This document shows positions 39,063 to 50,924 of a stretch of DNA of 64,000 nt, piece by piece (within the stretch, counting starts at the first letter, position 1; the number at the start of each line of letters is the position of its first letter). The stretch lies in assembly GCF_900496995.4 (NCBI RefSeq), contig NC_044005.1, forward strand, positions 51,780,517 to 51,844,516. The letters are read 5' to 3'. The DNA comes from Aquila chrysaetos chrysaetos. Taxonomy: Eukaryota; Chordata; Aves; Accipitriformes; Accipitridae. A program made the translations under genes and the position numbers. The notes under the pieces are model-generated. The model saw only the letters and a program-made list of their open reading frames with translations, did no database searches and was not told the origin of the DNA.

Positions 39063-42000
39063 CTACTTCTGTGCAATTCAAATGCTCTTGCAGAAAAAGG
39101 CAGGACGCCTTTTTTTCCTGAAAGTTTTACAGAACAGAGCAGCAACAGAGAACTGAGGAAGAGGGAGGAAACACAGCCGGATCTTCAAAGGGATTTAGGG
39201 TGCAGTTTTCCATTACAATTAGCCTGACCCAGCGACCGGCTGCCCCCTCAAAACAGGGGCACCTGCTCATGCATCTCTCGGCTTTGCCTTGGGCCGCATA
39301 TTTCTAACACACTCCCTCTCCTCAAACTGGCAATGCCCTGAGCGCCGCTGGGAACATCAGGAATAATAATACAGCCGAGGCCATTTGCTAGCTCAGCGCC
39401 GCTAAAACGCTATGGCCTTCCTCATACGGTTTCCTCCATCTTCCTTCCGCTGTTTTGTGTCCCTCAGGCTCACCTGGTAGCAAGCCAGGCTGGTTCAGTT
39501 CCTTAGCCCTGGAATCAAACCAAAAACTTCTTGTTGTGCTAAAGCAGTCTCCTGCCGGTTCGGTGAGCTCAACCGGCTCAATGCGCAGTCAACCTCGGTC
39601 CTCGCTCCCGGGAAGGAGAGGGAAGAAGTGTGGGACCACCGCCCTGCAGTGGAGATGAGCTGGTGTTTGAAGCTATACTGGAAATTGAGCGGTCTTGTGA
39701 AATCCGACCTTATCTTGTGTAGGAAGGTAAACCACACACGAGCACAGTTTTTGTACTGTATACATTTCCTGCCAGAAAATTAATGTCTAATCAAATGACA
39801 GTGCTGGTAGAGTGAAAGGGGGGAGCATGTGGCAGGGGCCTGCTGGCCCTTTTGGCTGGACTGATCCCGCTCTTCCAGTGGTGAGCCGTAACCAGACAGA
39901 GGACTTTGCAGAGCAAGAACATGCTTTACCCTACCTGTTCAAACTGGTCTATATGGCATGCAATAATTTAAGTAGCTATGAATGTTTAAACGCATCAATA
40001 TTTGCTGGGTCACCGAGGGCGTGAGCAAACACCAAGCTGTGGCCATGCCGAACCTCTCTCCTGCTCTCTGGCCTGATGAATATTTCATTACGCTATACCA
40101 AGTGAAACAGCTTTCGGCATGGGGGCCTGGGCTCCTTTCCCTCAGCTTCCCCAGAATACACCACAAACCTGCTGATCAGAGCACCTTCCCCGGAGAAACG
40201 AGCTGGTTTTCTTGGGCAGAAGAGGGCATTGAGCCCGGCTGGGTGACACTTCCCATGCCGTGCTACAGAGGGGGGTGTTTCTTTGCCTCTTCTTCCAGCC
40301 ACGTCTTGGTGGAGCCCATGGTCAGCTCTGCTGGTTCTCACCGGGTCCACAGGAGGACACCCTTAAACGACGTGGGCAGAGAACATAAAATCAACGCGTC
40401 ATGGTAGGATGGGTATGAAGCTACCTGGGAAGAGCTGAGCCCTTTGCGGATATGTCCAGTGACTGAATACTGTGTGGGAAACAGCCCCAGTCTCGCATGC
40501 TGGTGGGTGTGATGCATGGGGCGGATGGGCTGACATACGAGTGAAGTTCCGAGGTCTGCATGGTGACTGCCCTGTCCCCGGGCAGCCCCTGCCTCACGAA
40601 ATCAACCCAAATTTAACTTGGCATGCGGGGCTGCATTTAGAAAGCTGTGGCAGCTCAGGGGTATTTCAGATATCCGCAGTGGGGACAGGAGAGACAGCTG
40701 GGGTGGTAGTCTTGTCAGCTAGCCTGATATAAATCGTCCCTTCCCATGAATCACAGCTACCAGGCACCAATGGGATTTGGGAGCCTCCAGGGTTAGGCTG
40801 TGAAGAGAAACTGAGTGTCATGATTTTGGATCCCAAAATCTAAATTTTAGAAAGATTTCAGAAATTTAGAAATAGAATGCAAGTATCCACATCTTTTTTT
40901 GTGGATCTAGTCTTTGGAGCATGCATTAGGCCATCCTTTAGCCTGTTACACTTCCACACAGAGCTGATGATATTTGCCTCCTAAAAATTACAGTTAAGGG
41001 ACCCTTTATGAACTGACTGTGGGGTTATGTGTCAGTTAGTATCCAATAATTCCTGAGATCTAAGCCCGGATCTGTCATCGGCTTGTTCCATGGCTCTGAA
41101 AGGAGGTTGTAAAAATAGCACCAGGGAGCTCTGTATCTATCGGAATTCAATATTTCAGTCTGGCAGCCTTGGATCTGAGAGTGAAGCGCTGCTCTTTTAG
41201 CCAGTACACTGTCGCCAGGTTCTGGGTCAGTGAGAGGGAATGGGAACATACTAAATAATTCAGGTGGTGACCTGACTCTCCTAGGGCAGTGCTGCTTTAG
41301 CAATGCAAGGAGAAAGTGTTATTGAAATCAGTGGGATTGTTTGCATGAATAAGAAACTTTGCAGGATTGTGCATTTTTTTCTTCCGTTTTGCCTTTCTTT
41401 TTTTCCTTCTTATGGTACAGTCAAACACGCAGGGACTAGTGTCACCATCCTGCTGGAAGTTACAACCCTTAAGGGGTCTTTAGTGTCTGTTTTCAGAGAG
41501 GATCCCATTCAACTCTTCGTTTTCCTACAGTTCTTTTTCTGCACTCCGAGTATATCCTATTCTAATCACCACATCGTATATGATACAAGGCAATAAAAAC
41601 AAAAGTGAAGCAAACTGTTTATGGAACTGGAGGTCAGGTTTGTGCTACTTTCGCTAAGTGCTGCTAGGTGGCAATGTGTTACCTAGAAAACCACGGGTTT
41701 CCAACCACCATCACTCTCCTCTGCTTCAGACCTAGCTGGGACGTGTCTGGGCATTGCTCTGCTCCAGAAGAGGACAAGGCCTTGGAGCAGGACCTGGTGA
41801 GAGCTGCTTCACGCACACAGATTGCTAACTCGGTACTGAGGTTTTCCAGAAACACATGCAGGACTGAATCCTACTGGAAAAATCTCTCTTCTGTGAACCC
41901 AAGAGGAAAAATAAGAGGCAAGCCCGCCTGTTGCAATATTTCTGTTTATACTGGGAGCATTGCAATAAGGGAATGAATCCTTCTGTTGTATAATGATACT

Positions 42001-42689
42001 GCCACCTGGGACTAGAATATTTCATATTCTCACAGAATTCTCTTAACAATACAAAATTGAAAATATCTGTTCAGAGTGCAAAGATTTTCCTTTTCCAAAT
42101 GCATGATTAATTGAAATCCTCTACATGTTCAATCATAATATTTAATCAACTAGACCAACTTCAGGACATTTGTATTGACAGTTGGGTTGAAAAACAGCTT
42201 TAATAAAGGTGGAGAAGATGTATTGCTGGATACATCCTTCAGCCATGCTACAACTGCTTAGAAGTGAGTCATCTTATGTAAGTGTATTAACAAGGACATA
42301 GTAATAAAGACTGGCTCGTATTTGCATATTGCTTTGAATACCCAAAGTGATCTGCATTGAAACAGGCATTTTTTCCCCTTGATCTGGCTCCTGGCACGGC
42401 AGCACACATTCTTCCAGGAGGGGAAACCAACAGCCCGGCGAAGGGCAGAGCCCGACGGTGCCATTTTATGCCAGCTGTAAATTTACACAAAATTACAGTT
42501 TAAGGATTACCCCCTTGTGACGCAGGGCTAGTCTGCAGCTGGCTTGGCGCTCTGGCCCAGCTGCCAGAGCATGGGTGCAGGAGAGCAGCACCTGAAGCTG
42601 GGGAGGCGGGTGGCCGGGAGCCTGCTGGGAAGGGCTCGCGCTGGGTCTGGCAGATAAAATAGATATATGTGAACACGGGGAGGCCACGT
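39063..42689. other. Intergenic, upstream of the CpG island
   Basis: No supported gene. One relic of the TCAATGGGA family lies at 41.3 kb. The 141-codon frame at 39,982-40,407 has no recognisable domain. Confidence 0.65.
41318..41373. repeat. Related relic with a TGAAATCAGTGGGA core
   Basis: The order TTGAAATCAGTGGGATTGTT, GCATGAATAAGAAACTTTGC and AGGATTGTGCA resembles the same old amniote repeat family as at 38.3 kb, with a GCAGGAT end box. Confidence 0.45.
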
Positions 42690-43510
42690 CTCTCCCTGCG
42701 ACGGCACAGACACGGCACTAATGCCTCTCCTCCGGGCAGCATAACGGCAGGGAGAGCAAGCGGGGCGGGAGGTCGGTCAGCAGCCCCTTCGCTCCAGGCC
42801 GAATCCTGCCGGCTGCATCCCGACTCCAGCGGCGAGGTGTTGTTCTGGGATGGCGGAGAAATGAGCGCTTTTAATTACACCGGCTTGGATAGAAACGCTG
42901 GGCTCGTTTTTTCACGACGCAGGCAACTGGCGCAGGACGCGAAAATAATAACAACGACCTGCTCGCGTGGTATTTGGCAACCCTGGCGCTCAGAAGCGCC
43001 TTCTGCGCCAAAACCGCCTCAACTTCGACCGAGTTGTCGGTGCCCGCGGTCACCCGCAAGCCACCGTGGCCCGGGGCGAGGGACGCCGCTTCCTCGCCGG
43101 CCCCACGCCTGCCTCCAGCTCGCAGGGGCTCGATTTTCTCTTCACTCCCCTCTGCCTCCCCCCGGGGGGCTGCCCCGCCACCCGCTGCTCCCCTCACAGG
43201 CCTCACGGGCCTCGGCCCGGCCTCCCCCGACCCGGCCCGGCCCGCCGCGGCGGCGGTTCCCGGCGGGGCCGCTTTCCCCGTAGCACCGCCCGACCAGCGA
43301 CGGGAAGGGGAGCGGCGGGGCCAGGTCAGTGCCCGGCCGCGGGTCTCCGCTTCCCGGCTCGGCCGGCCCGGGCCCGGTCGGCGGCAGGGGGGTAAGGCGG
43401 GAGGCGCGGCCCGGCCCGGCCCGGCCCGGTCCCCGCGGGGCCGCTGAGGGCTTGGGGCAAAAGCGCGGCGGCCTGGCCGGTGCGGAGCGGCCGGTGGTGG
43501 TTCTGCCTTG
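42690..43510. promoter_or_regulatory. ECHDC1: CpG island, probable ECHDC1 promoter and non-coding first exon
   Basis: This is the densest CpG block in the window, strongly GC-rich with AT-rich flanks. It includes a run of CCCGG-type repeats at about 43,405-43,430. It lies about 7.2 kb upstream of the first coding exon and on the correct side, so I infer the ECHDC1 promoter and a non-coding exon 1. Two good plus-strand donors fall in it: CAG/GTCAGT (exon end 43324) and GGGG/GTAAGG (exon end 43391). Either would put G at -3 of the ATG after splicing. Long open frames here on both strands are Pro/Arg/Ala/Gly-rich and reflect GC content. The exact transcription start cannot be read. Divergent transcription to the left is possible but not shown. 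Confidence 0.75.
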
Positions 43511-46500
43511 AACACGTTAGGTGCTGCGAGCTTCCCGTCGCTTTGCTCGGCCTCAGCCCAGAGACCTCGGGTCTTATTTGGGGAACAGCCGGCTACAGGC
43601 CCTGCTCGGCACGCAGCCCTCCCTTGCCGGTTGATTTAAAATAAGTAAATTTTTTTATTTAAAAAAAAAAACAAAACCAAACAACAAAACAGGCCGCTCC
43701 GGAGATGCTTGCCTAGGTCAGACCGAGCGCTACAGTGCGCTTGTCGGGACTTTGGCATTGCAGGAGGTCAGCAGCAAGAAACCTCTGCTGGGGAAGGAGC
43801 TTCCTCCCCTCTCCCGCTCCGCTCTTCGCATTCTTCCCGGCGTGATACCGTGCTTTGGGATGTCTTTGCTTCCCGAAATTTAGGGTGTAGAGCCAAGGGG
43901 CCAGGTGACACGCTGTCCTGGGGTGCTTCTGCTAGTTCCCAGCGCGGGTTACAGGGGAGCAGGAGGTACGTCCCTGAGAACCGTGCTGCGTGGCCGGTTC
44001 TGACATCGGGATGCAGTTTTGCTGTCAGCAAGAGCATTTACCGGTGGTGGTAAGGAGAGCAATAGTAAAGAAGAGCGTACTAAGTGGAATTCAGAGTGCT
44101 GCTCGACTACAAAACCTTTTACAGTTTTCAAGGCAAATTAATTGTTGGGAAAGCGTCCGTATTTGCAGTTACAGCTAAAATGAATTAATCCTTACTCTTT
44201 TTATGGTTTAGGATTTGGTGACTAAAAAGCAAATGGTGAGCTGGTTGTGGTTGTTTCTGCTCCTGTGAAGTAGCACGTCTGTTTGTTTTAAAGGTGTCTA
44301 AAATACACCTAGTGGGCAGCGAGCTTTATGTGAACTTAAAAGTGTTTTCTGTCACTGTTATAGAGGGTCCTTTGCTGCCAGACCCAAAGACAACCCCGTT
44401 AGATCAAAGCATTAAAAAATAAAGGGCCTGCGTGCTTTTTGCAGAAGGTAACAGATTCTTGCTCTCACCCTCTGCTGTGAAACTCAAGATCTTGTACACA
44501 CCATGTGACCAAAATCAAACGTGTTTAGGTCGTGTCATGTGTATTTATGGAAAGACTTCTTTTGTCAGCTGTTTTGCATCCCTGAATGCCATTATCTTTC
44601 ACTGGACTTGGGTATGTTTCTGTGGGATTTCATTACTAGCTCTTCAAAATAATTAACGTGATTAAAACAGAATATAATTGGTTAGGAACAGAGAGACAAT
44701 CCACATCTAAACCTTAGCCTTCAGGGACCATTAAAAAATACAAAACTAAACAAAGAACAAATAATTTGGAAAACACATAGCTTGCTATCCCCAGAATTGA
44801 GCTGCTCAGAAACAATGAAAAAACCAAGGGAAAAAAGAGGGGTAGAAGCAGAAAAGAGGTGTAAAGGGTAAGCCACCTTAAAACTGAAACCACAGACAAG
44901 GGGTTTTTTTTTACTTACAACGTTAAAAGGGTTTTTTTCCACAATTTATTTTTATTTCACATGTGCATGATTTGAAGCCATTTCAATTAGTTAATTTGGA
45001 CATCTTCTCCCTTCTTGTTCTCTCAGCTTCTGGACAGGTAAACATTATTTCTACTACTGACATCTAGAAACTAGGAGGCCCGAGCCTTTTGTTCTCTTCT
45101 CAGTAATAATATAGAGGCTAAAAACCTGTCCTTTATAATACCAGCTACTTCTAAAGCCTGTTTTTAGAGGAGTCATGAAGTTCTTTAAGTATCTTCATGC
45201 TGAACTGGAGGGACTATTGATCCTACCTCATTTCTCTACAATGTGGGTACCAAAGAGAATGTACTAAAAATTTCAACAGGGTTCAGCAAGTTTGAGAGCC
45301 ACGGCGTCTTGAGAAAGGCGTGAGCTCGAGGCAGGTCCTGTTGAACTTGGTAGCAGTCCCTGCTTTGTGTAGAGATGCTATAGAAGAGGTGCATTTCTCT
45401 TCTTAGGGAGGCAGAATTTCCCAAGCTTTGTTTAGTTTCTGTATTTGTAAGTCACACTTTGTCAGTAGCTTTTCTGCTGCTGATCCCTTAGCATGTTTAA
45501 GATCTGCTTGCTCTCTTCTTCCCACTGAAGGAAAGCCAGCTGGAGAGGTGACTGCCCTCAGCTTGCCTCAGCTGGTAATTATTAGAGTGGGAAGAACCTG
45601 TCAGGTAAGGTGTTTAAGTTAACCTAACCCACGCATCACTGAAGAAAGGAGAGAGATGCGTAAGCGGACGAGGTAGATGAAAGGCTCTCTAACCTTCAGG
45701 TGAAGGGTTGTGACAAGCAGCTGGCAACACTGGCCTGTTCAGCCAGTGCTGGGGAGGAACTGCAGGTGAGACACCCATGCTCTTGTCTTGATTTGCATCC
45801 AGGCTGGCCCCCTTTGATCTTGCTGTTTTCGAATTCCTTCTCTCTGGCCAACACTGGGATTTATTGTCTCCTCTCCCCCTCGCCAGTCACCCACCAGCCC
45901 ATTGCCCCTAGTTCCAGTCAGTTGGTGTTAATGATTTTCACTGATTTTCAACCTACTTTTTTTTGTACAGATGGACTATTTTCATGCTTTGGTTATATTT
46001 CTCCTTCACTCTCTGCTCTTTCATCTGCTTTCACATTATAGGGTTAGTTGTGCCAGTCCTCAGCATTGGGTCACCGCTTGCTTTCCATTCATTCGTGAGT
46101 CACTGCAGGAACCCAGTGAAGCATCTGACAGTCACGGTCACTGCTCTCTAGTACGGATGAATGCCTTCTACAGTGACTGGTAAGACACATACACAGGGTT
46201 GAACTGTGAATCATCATCGTCTTCAGTTCACATCTTCTGTCCCTTTCTCCGTGCCCTGTCCTAGCATTTCTGTGCTTGTCACTGAAATTGCAGCTGCTGG
46301 AGGTCTTCATCAAGTCAAGTTCTCCTGTGCTGCTTGACCTGTCAGCTGCCCTTGATGCCTTTGGCAGTGTCACAAAAGTGCCTTTCTAATTGGTTTTTTG
46401 TTATGTCATTTGAATGTTTTCTCCTCCCTGAGACTTCTTTTGTGGATTTTGTATGTTGGATCCCTTTATTTCTGCTACACTTTATCTCGGGATACCTTCA

Positions 46501-49500
46501 TCCAAAACCAGAAATTCAGCTGACGGTTTTTTGCGGGTGACTTACATGTCTGTATCTGTTCATCACACCTGTCACTTCCTGCCCCACGTGAAAGGGCACG
46601 CTTATTTCCCTGATGTATTGAAAACGCACCCCTGAATCTTTTCTCCCTGTTTTCTTTTGACAATAATTCAGGCACTATCTTTGAGTCGGAATTTTCTCTG
46701 CTCATGTATTTTAACTTGCTGATTATTTCTGCATAGCTGCTCTGTAGTGCGGCGTTTCTTGTTTGTGCGTGCAGCTCAAATGCTCATTTGGGCTCCCAAC
46801 TTCCAGTTCTCTGGTTTGTCTTAGTTCTTCTACCCATCCGGGAAGTTGCTACCTACATCCCCTACCCATTTCTCTGGCCAGCTGTCTTTATGCTTGCTGG
46901 CAGTTGCAACTGGCAACGTTGCTGGAGGTTGCTGTTTGATACAGTGTGTTTTAAGAGAAAACCCGGGGTTGCAACAGAGTACTGGTGAATGGCAAGGGCA
47001 AATATGCTTTTTAAAGAGTTGGGTCTTATTAGTTTCCGCAAGAATCTGGTCAGTTAGGGAATATTGGTGCTGATGTTATCCCTATTATTTTTTTGTTAAC
47101 ATTGTGAGAGCTGAATTTTAACTAGGCAGTTACCAGAGGCTTTTGGAAGGCCTCTGATACGTATGCATACACAAAAATACATATACTGTGTGTGAGTGTC
47201 TGCATCTAGATACTTATATTGCTTTTGCATAACATGTGTCATTCCTTTGATACTGAAGTGTTGACATTCGATACATGTTCATATTAACCCACAGGCAAGG
47301 GTGTTACAAAATCACTTGAGTGCCAAATGGGATTTAAACTGTTGTTTTGGGCAAGAGGTATGGAATGAACAACTATTGATGTCCATACTATTGGCTTATC
47401 TCTTAGCTGTCACCAGTGATATGTAAAGCTGTAGCACTTAAAACATTTGAAAGATACTAATTGCCTACAGTGTCTGTTATTCCTATACTGTCAGATTTTT
47501 TTTCACTGTAAAAACTGTGCATAAACTGTCTGTACTACAGTTGTTAATGGGTATAGCACGTCTGACTTTTTAAAATTAGACTAAGACTTCATTTCTGTAA
47601 GTGTATCTAAATAGATGTAATCATGTTGAACTGAAAATCTGAAAATTTTAGTGTAATAAATATCTCTTGGCTTGTCCTACAACATTGTGCGGGTTACTGC
47701 AACATGTCTCTCTGGTACTGTTTTCACTTACAGTACAAAGAATCAATCTCAGTCATGCCGTGGATTGCAAGTGCTCCATACTGGTTGAAACTTTGGGTGT
47801 TGTTTGTCAGAGATCAGCAGAAATCCCTTTAGTTTGAGAGCTGTAGCTTAAATATCATGCTTTTCCTGAGTGGTTAGCTTTCTCAGACTGAGCTGTTAAA
47901 ATAATCTTGTTTTTATTAGAAAAAGTACTGGGCACTGACTGGTACTGTATGAGATGGTTTTAAAGAAAATAATTCAATGATAATACTTTGCATGAGTCAT
48001 TAATCATGAGTCATGATCAGCAGGCAGTGATGTCCAATTTGTTTTCTAATCCCGCACTTGCTGATGCTCTTTATTACCATAGTGATAATAATAAAGAGCT
48101 GTTAATGCATATAACCACGCAGCTGAAAATGACAGACTTTTTTTTGGTGGAATAAAATTTCCATATCTTAAGTCTGTTTTGCTCTGTACATTTTTTGACA
48201 TGAGAAATCTATAAAAGTGATCAAGCAAGTATAATTTGGCAGGGAGTTAGGTTAACAGAACAGACTTTGCCCCGCCCCCCCCCCGTGCTTTCAAGCCAGT
48301 CATTGTGGCTGTGGAGAATTAAATCTAGGCTGTCTTCTTATGAGGATTGGGGAGGCTTTGTATTCATTAAAAACTGGGAGCTAATTGTTCAAACTATGCT
48401 TTGCAATGAGAGCCTGCACTATCCATGTTTTTAATGTTTGCTCTCTCCTGAGCAAAGACTAGTAGCTGGATGGAAAGGTTTTTTTGCATGAGTGTATGTT
48501 GGGGAATGACTGCTGAGGTTTTAGAGACAATGGAAAGCAGTTTCTCCTCTGAGAGCCTGAATATAAAAAGAATCATTTAGCTGAGAGATATGCTTTGGAA
48601 ACCTGTTTTCACTCTTAAATAAAATTTTACCAAGAGAAGTGATTTTGAAAGCTCTGAAAACTGGTGGCTGAAGTGTTGCAGACAATAGGAGAATGTGCAT
48701 AGATGGAGAGTGTTGGGGTGCAGCAGCAGTTGGGTGATACTGTTTATGAAGTAATGAATCGCGTATTCGATTAGATTTTAACTTGATTAAATTTTAATTA
48801 GTTTTATTAGCTTACACTTCAGTGTAGAAAAGTTGATCGTGACAGATTAAAACCTTGAAATTAGTAAGGAACTCAGAAGACCCTTCAAAGTGTCTCACCA
48901 GATGTTAAAAAATGATCCCTTTACCTATTCCAGCGTATGTGACCTTATAATGCATAGCTTTGTATAGGCCTTACTGGTTTCTTTGTGTTGCACTTGTGAG
49001 ATAGTGCTGTATTGGTGGATGCAATGTTGCAGGACAGGTATCAATCTACTGGCATAGGTGGCTCTTCAAAATTGGCTGGTACAATGCATGCTCCTCCGCA
49101 TCCTGTAATGTGGTTGCTGTACAAACGCCTCTGTTTCAATGAGGATTATACCTGCCCCAACAGAAGCATTTTCTACTTTAGTGTAGGATGGTACAGCCAG
49201 AGGCAAGATAAGAGTTCACCCGACAGGATTGTTCACTTCTTTCATTATAAACTAATTGTGTGTGGGTTTTTTAATGTGCTTGCTTGTTCATGTGTGTATA
49301 ATAAATGTTTTAAAAATTTTGAGTCTGTAAACTGTAAGATGCCCTGAACACAGCGTAAAATGTAGCTGTCACCAAGTTCTGTCTCAGTGAGTATGTTTGT
49401 GTTCTGGGTTAACCTTAGAAAAAATTTCCAGGAGCTTCTTGCCAATTTTCAAAGAATCTTGTTTCTGCCAAATATGATTAAGAAACAAAGATGGTCTTTT

Positions 49501-50702
49501 CCCAGTTCTCAAAAAAAATGAGCATCTACCATGTCTTCTGAACACCTGTATCCATTAAAAAGGGAGTTGGGGCAAAGCTAGGACTAGTCTAGCAAATTGC
49601 AAGATTTAAATATAACAAATCTTTTTGCGTGTCCTATGGGGGTTCTTTTGATTCCCACTCTGAGTGGCTTCTACGATGACTTCTTTTTCAGATCAGCTGT
49701 CTCCAGTTCAGGGTTTACCCCATTTCTTTCAAATCACTTGTAAACCGCTTTCTCCAGTAGGCTCTTTTCCAAAGTAAATAAAATAAGGCAGAGCCGCAGA
49801 TCAAGAATAATATTTGATAATGACTTTCTTATTATTTCCTGATACACAGGCATACATTGTCAAGTGGAAATAGTGGAGGAATAAGCCATGGGTATACTGG
49901 TACATAGAAATAATTTACCAATATTATGTACCTTTATAAAAGGCAAGTGTGGTGCTCAATACATAATACTGTTGTACTCTTTTCCTCCTTTGGAGTACTG
50001 CACGGGTTCTGGTGCTCTGTGTCCAAGTGAGATCAATTCAAACTGCTGCTGGAATGACTGGGAAAAATATATAGCTACCAGGGGCTAAGCAGACTAACTA
50101 GTTTTAAGGCGGAGTGCGATCAATGTATTTAGTGAAATTAGGTGACAGGGAACAGACCTCAATACAGGAATGGTCTTGAGTTCTTAATTTTTGTGTTCCT
50201 CGAGTATTTCTCTCGGGAAGGTCTTGCTGTACTAGTTGCTTACAGAAAAGCAGGAGATCCAGATCCTGGAAACTAGGGGTTTTGATAGGATTTTTCCTCC
50301 AACACAGGTGTGGGGTTTGGGTATTTTTTTAGGAGGGAGGATGAGGGAGGGTTTAAGAGAGTAAGTTAGTCTAATGGAATATGTAAGGGTCTTAGTACAG
50401 TTCTTGAGCCTCTTTCATGTTCTGCATGTGAATACTTTTGGGTAATTTTTGCAAGAAAATATTTTAAAAGATGCTAATTTCTGGCTTAACTACTAAAATC
50501 ACTTTATAAAACTTCTATTAACTTTGTGGGAGTAGATTCAAACTACTGAATTTTGCAAATACAGTCTGCAGTGATTTCTGTAGACTTTATGATTGCATCA
50601 CCTTTATATTAGTTTCTGCTGTCCTGCTTCCCTCTCTGTCAGAGGACTGAGGTGGATCTCAAAGGAAGTTTCCTGACTTCCCTCTGCCCCATTTATTTCC
50701 AG
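43511..50702 (+). other. ECHDC1: ECHDC1 intron 1 (inferred, first intron of the transcript)
   Basis: AT-rich non-coding sequence lies between the CpG island and the acceptor at 50702. It holds an A-run followed by AAC-type sequence at about 43,657-43,690, a C-run at 48,272-48,286, and two AP-1-type sites at 47,993 and 48,007. Possible alternative 5' exons cannot be excluded: donors CAG/GTAAGG near 45,605 and CAG/GTGAGA near 45,767 follow plausible acceptors. No conserved protein is visible. Confidence 0.6.
47991..48016. promoter_or_regulatory. Twin AP-1/NF-E2-type sites in intron 1
   Basis: CATGAGTCAT occurs twice as a direct repeat separated by TAAT, giving TGAGTCA at 47,993-47,999 and 48,007-48,013. 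Two perfect heptamers 14 bp apart are unlikely by chance and could bind AP-1, NF-E2 or related bZIP factors. Confidence 0.4.
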
Positions 50703-50704
50703 AA

Positions 50705-50924
50705 ATGGCCATTTCTCTGTGGAAAAACTTACTTCAGACTACAAAGGAAAGGCTACTACAACAAAGAAGGATGTCACTGTATAATGGTGCTCATGGCTAT
50801 GAGGAAGAATTGATAAAGAAGAAACTTCAGCAGTTTGCTGGTGGATCCATCAACCTTTCCAAAGAAGACAATGGCATTGGAATACTTACTTTGAACAACC
50901 CAAAGCTGATGAATGCCTTTACAG
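50705..50924 (+). CDS. ECHDC1: ECHDC1, first coding exon (ethylmalonyl-CoA decarboxylase)
   Basis: ECHDC1 is a cytosolic crotonase-family enzyme. It decarboxylates ethylmalonyl-CoA (and, less well, methylmalonyl-CoA) made by side activity of acetyl-CoA carboxylase, a metabolite-repair role. This exon encodes residues 1-73 plus the first base of codon 74. The N-terminus is basic and Gln/Leu-rich. It is followed by GGSINLSKEDNGIGILTL and NNPKLMNAFTG, the first strands and helix of the crotonase fold, and closely matches the vertebrate ECHDC1 sequence as I recall it. The exon begins at 50703 after the acceptor TTATTTCCAG and ends before GTATTA at 50925. The start at 50705 lies two bases into the exon, so the -3 Kozak base comes from the upstream exon; +4 is G. 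This Met appears to align with a Met a few residues inside the long human N-terminus. An internal Met at residue 23 is an alternative start. Confidence 0.95.

Noticed and set aside
39982-40407. Plus-strand open frame of 141 codons
   Set aside because: No domain or conserved pattern, and no supporting splice structure.
1-42690. RNF146, RSPO3, MTCL3/SOGA3 or KIAA0408 coding sequence
   Set aside because: These are neighbours of ECHDC1 in human, but I found none of their conserved peptides on either strand.
42871-43515. Minus-strand 214-codon and overlapping plus-strand 142-204-codon frames in the CpG island
   Set aside because: Arg/Ala/Pro/Gly-rich frames occur in several phases on both strands, as expected from GC content alone.
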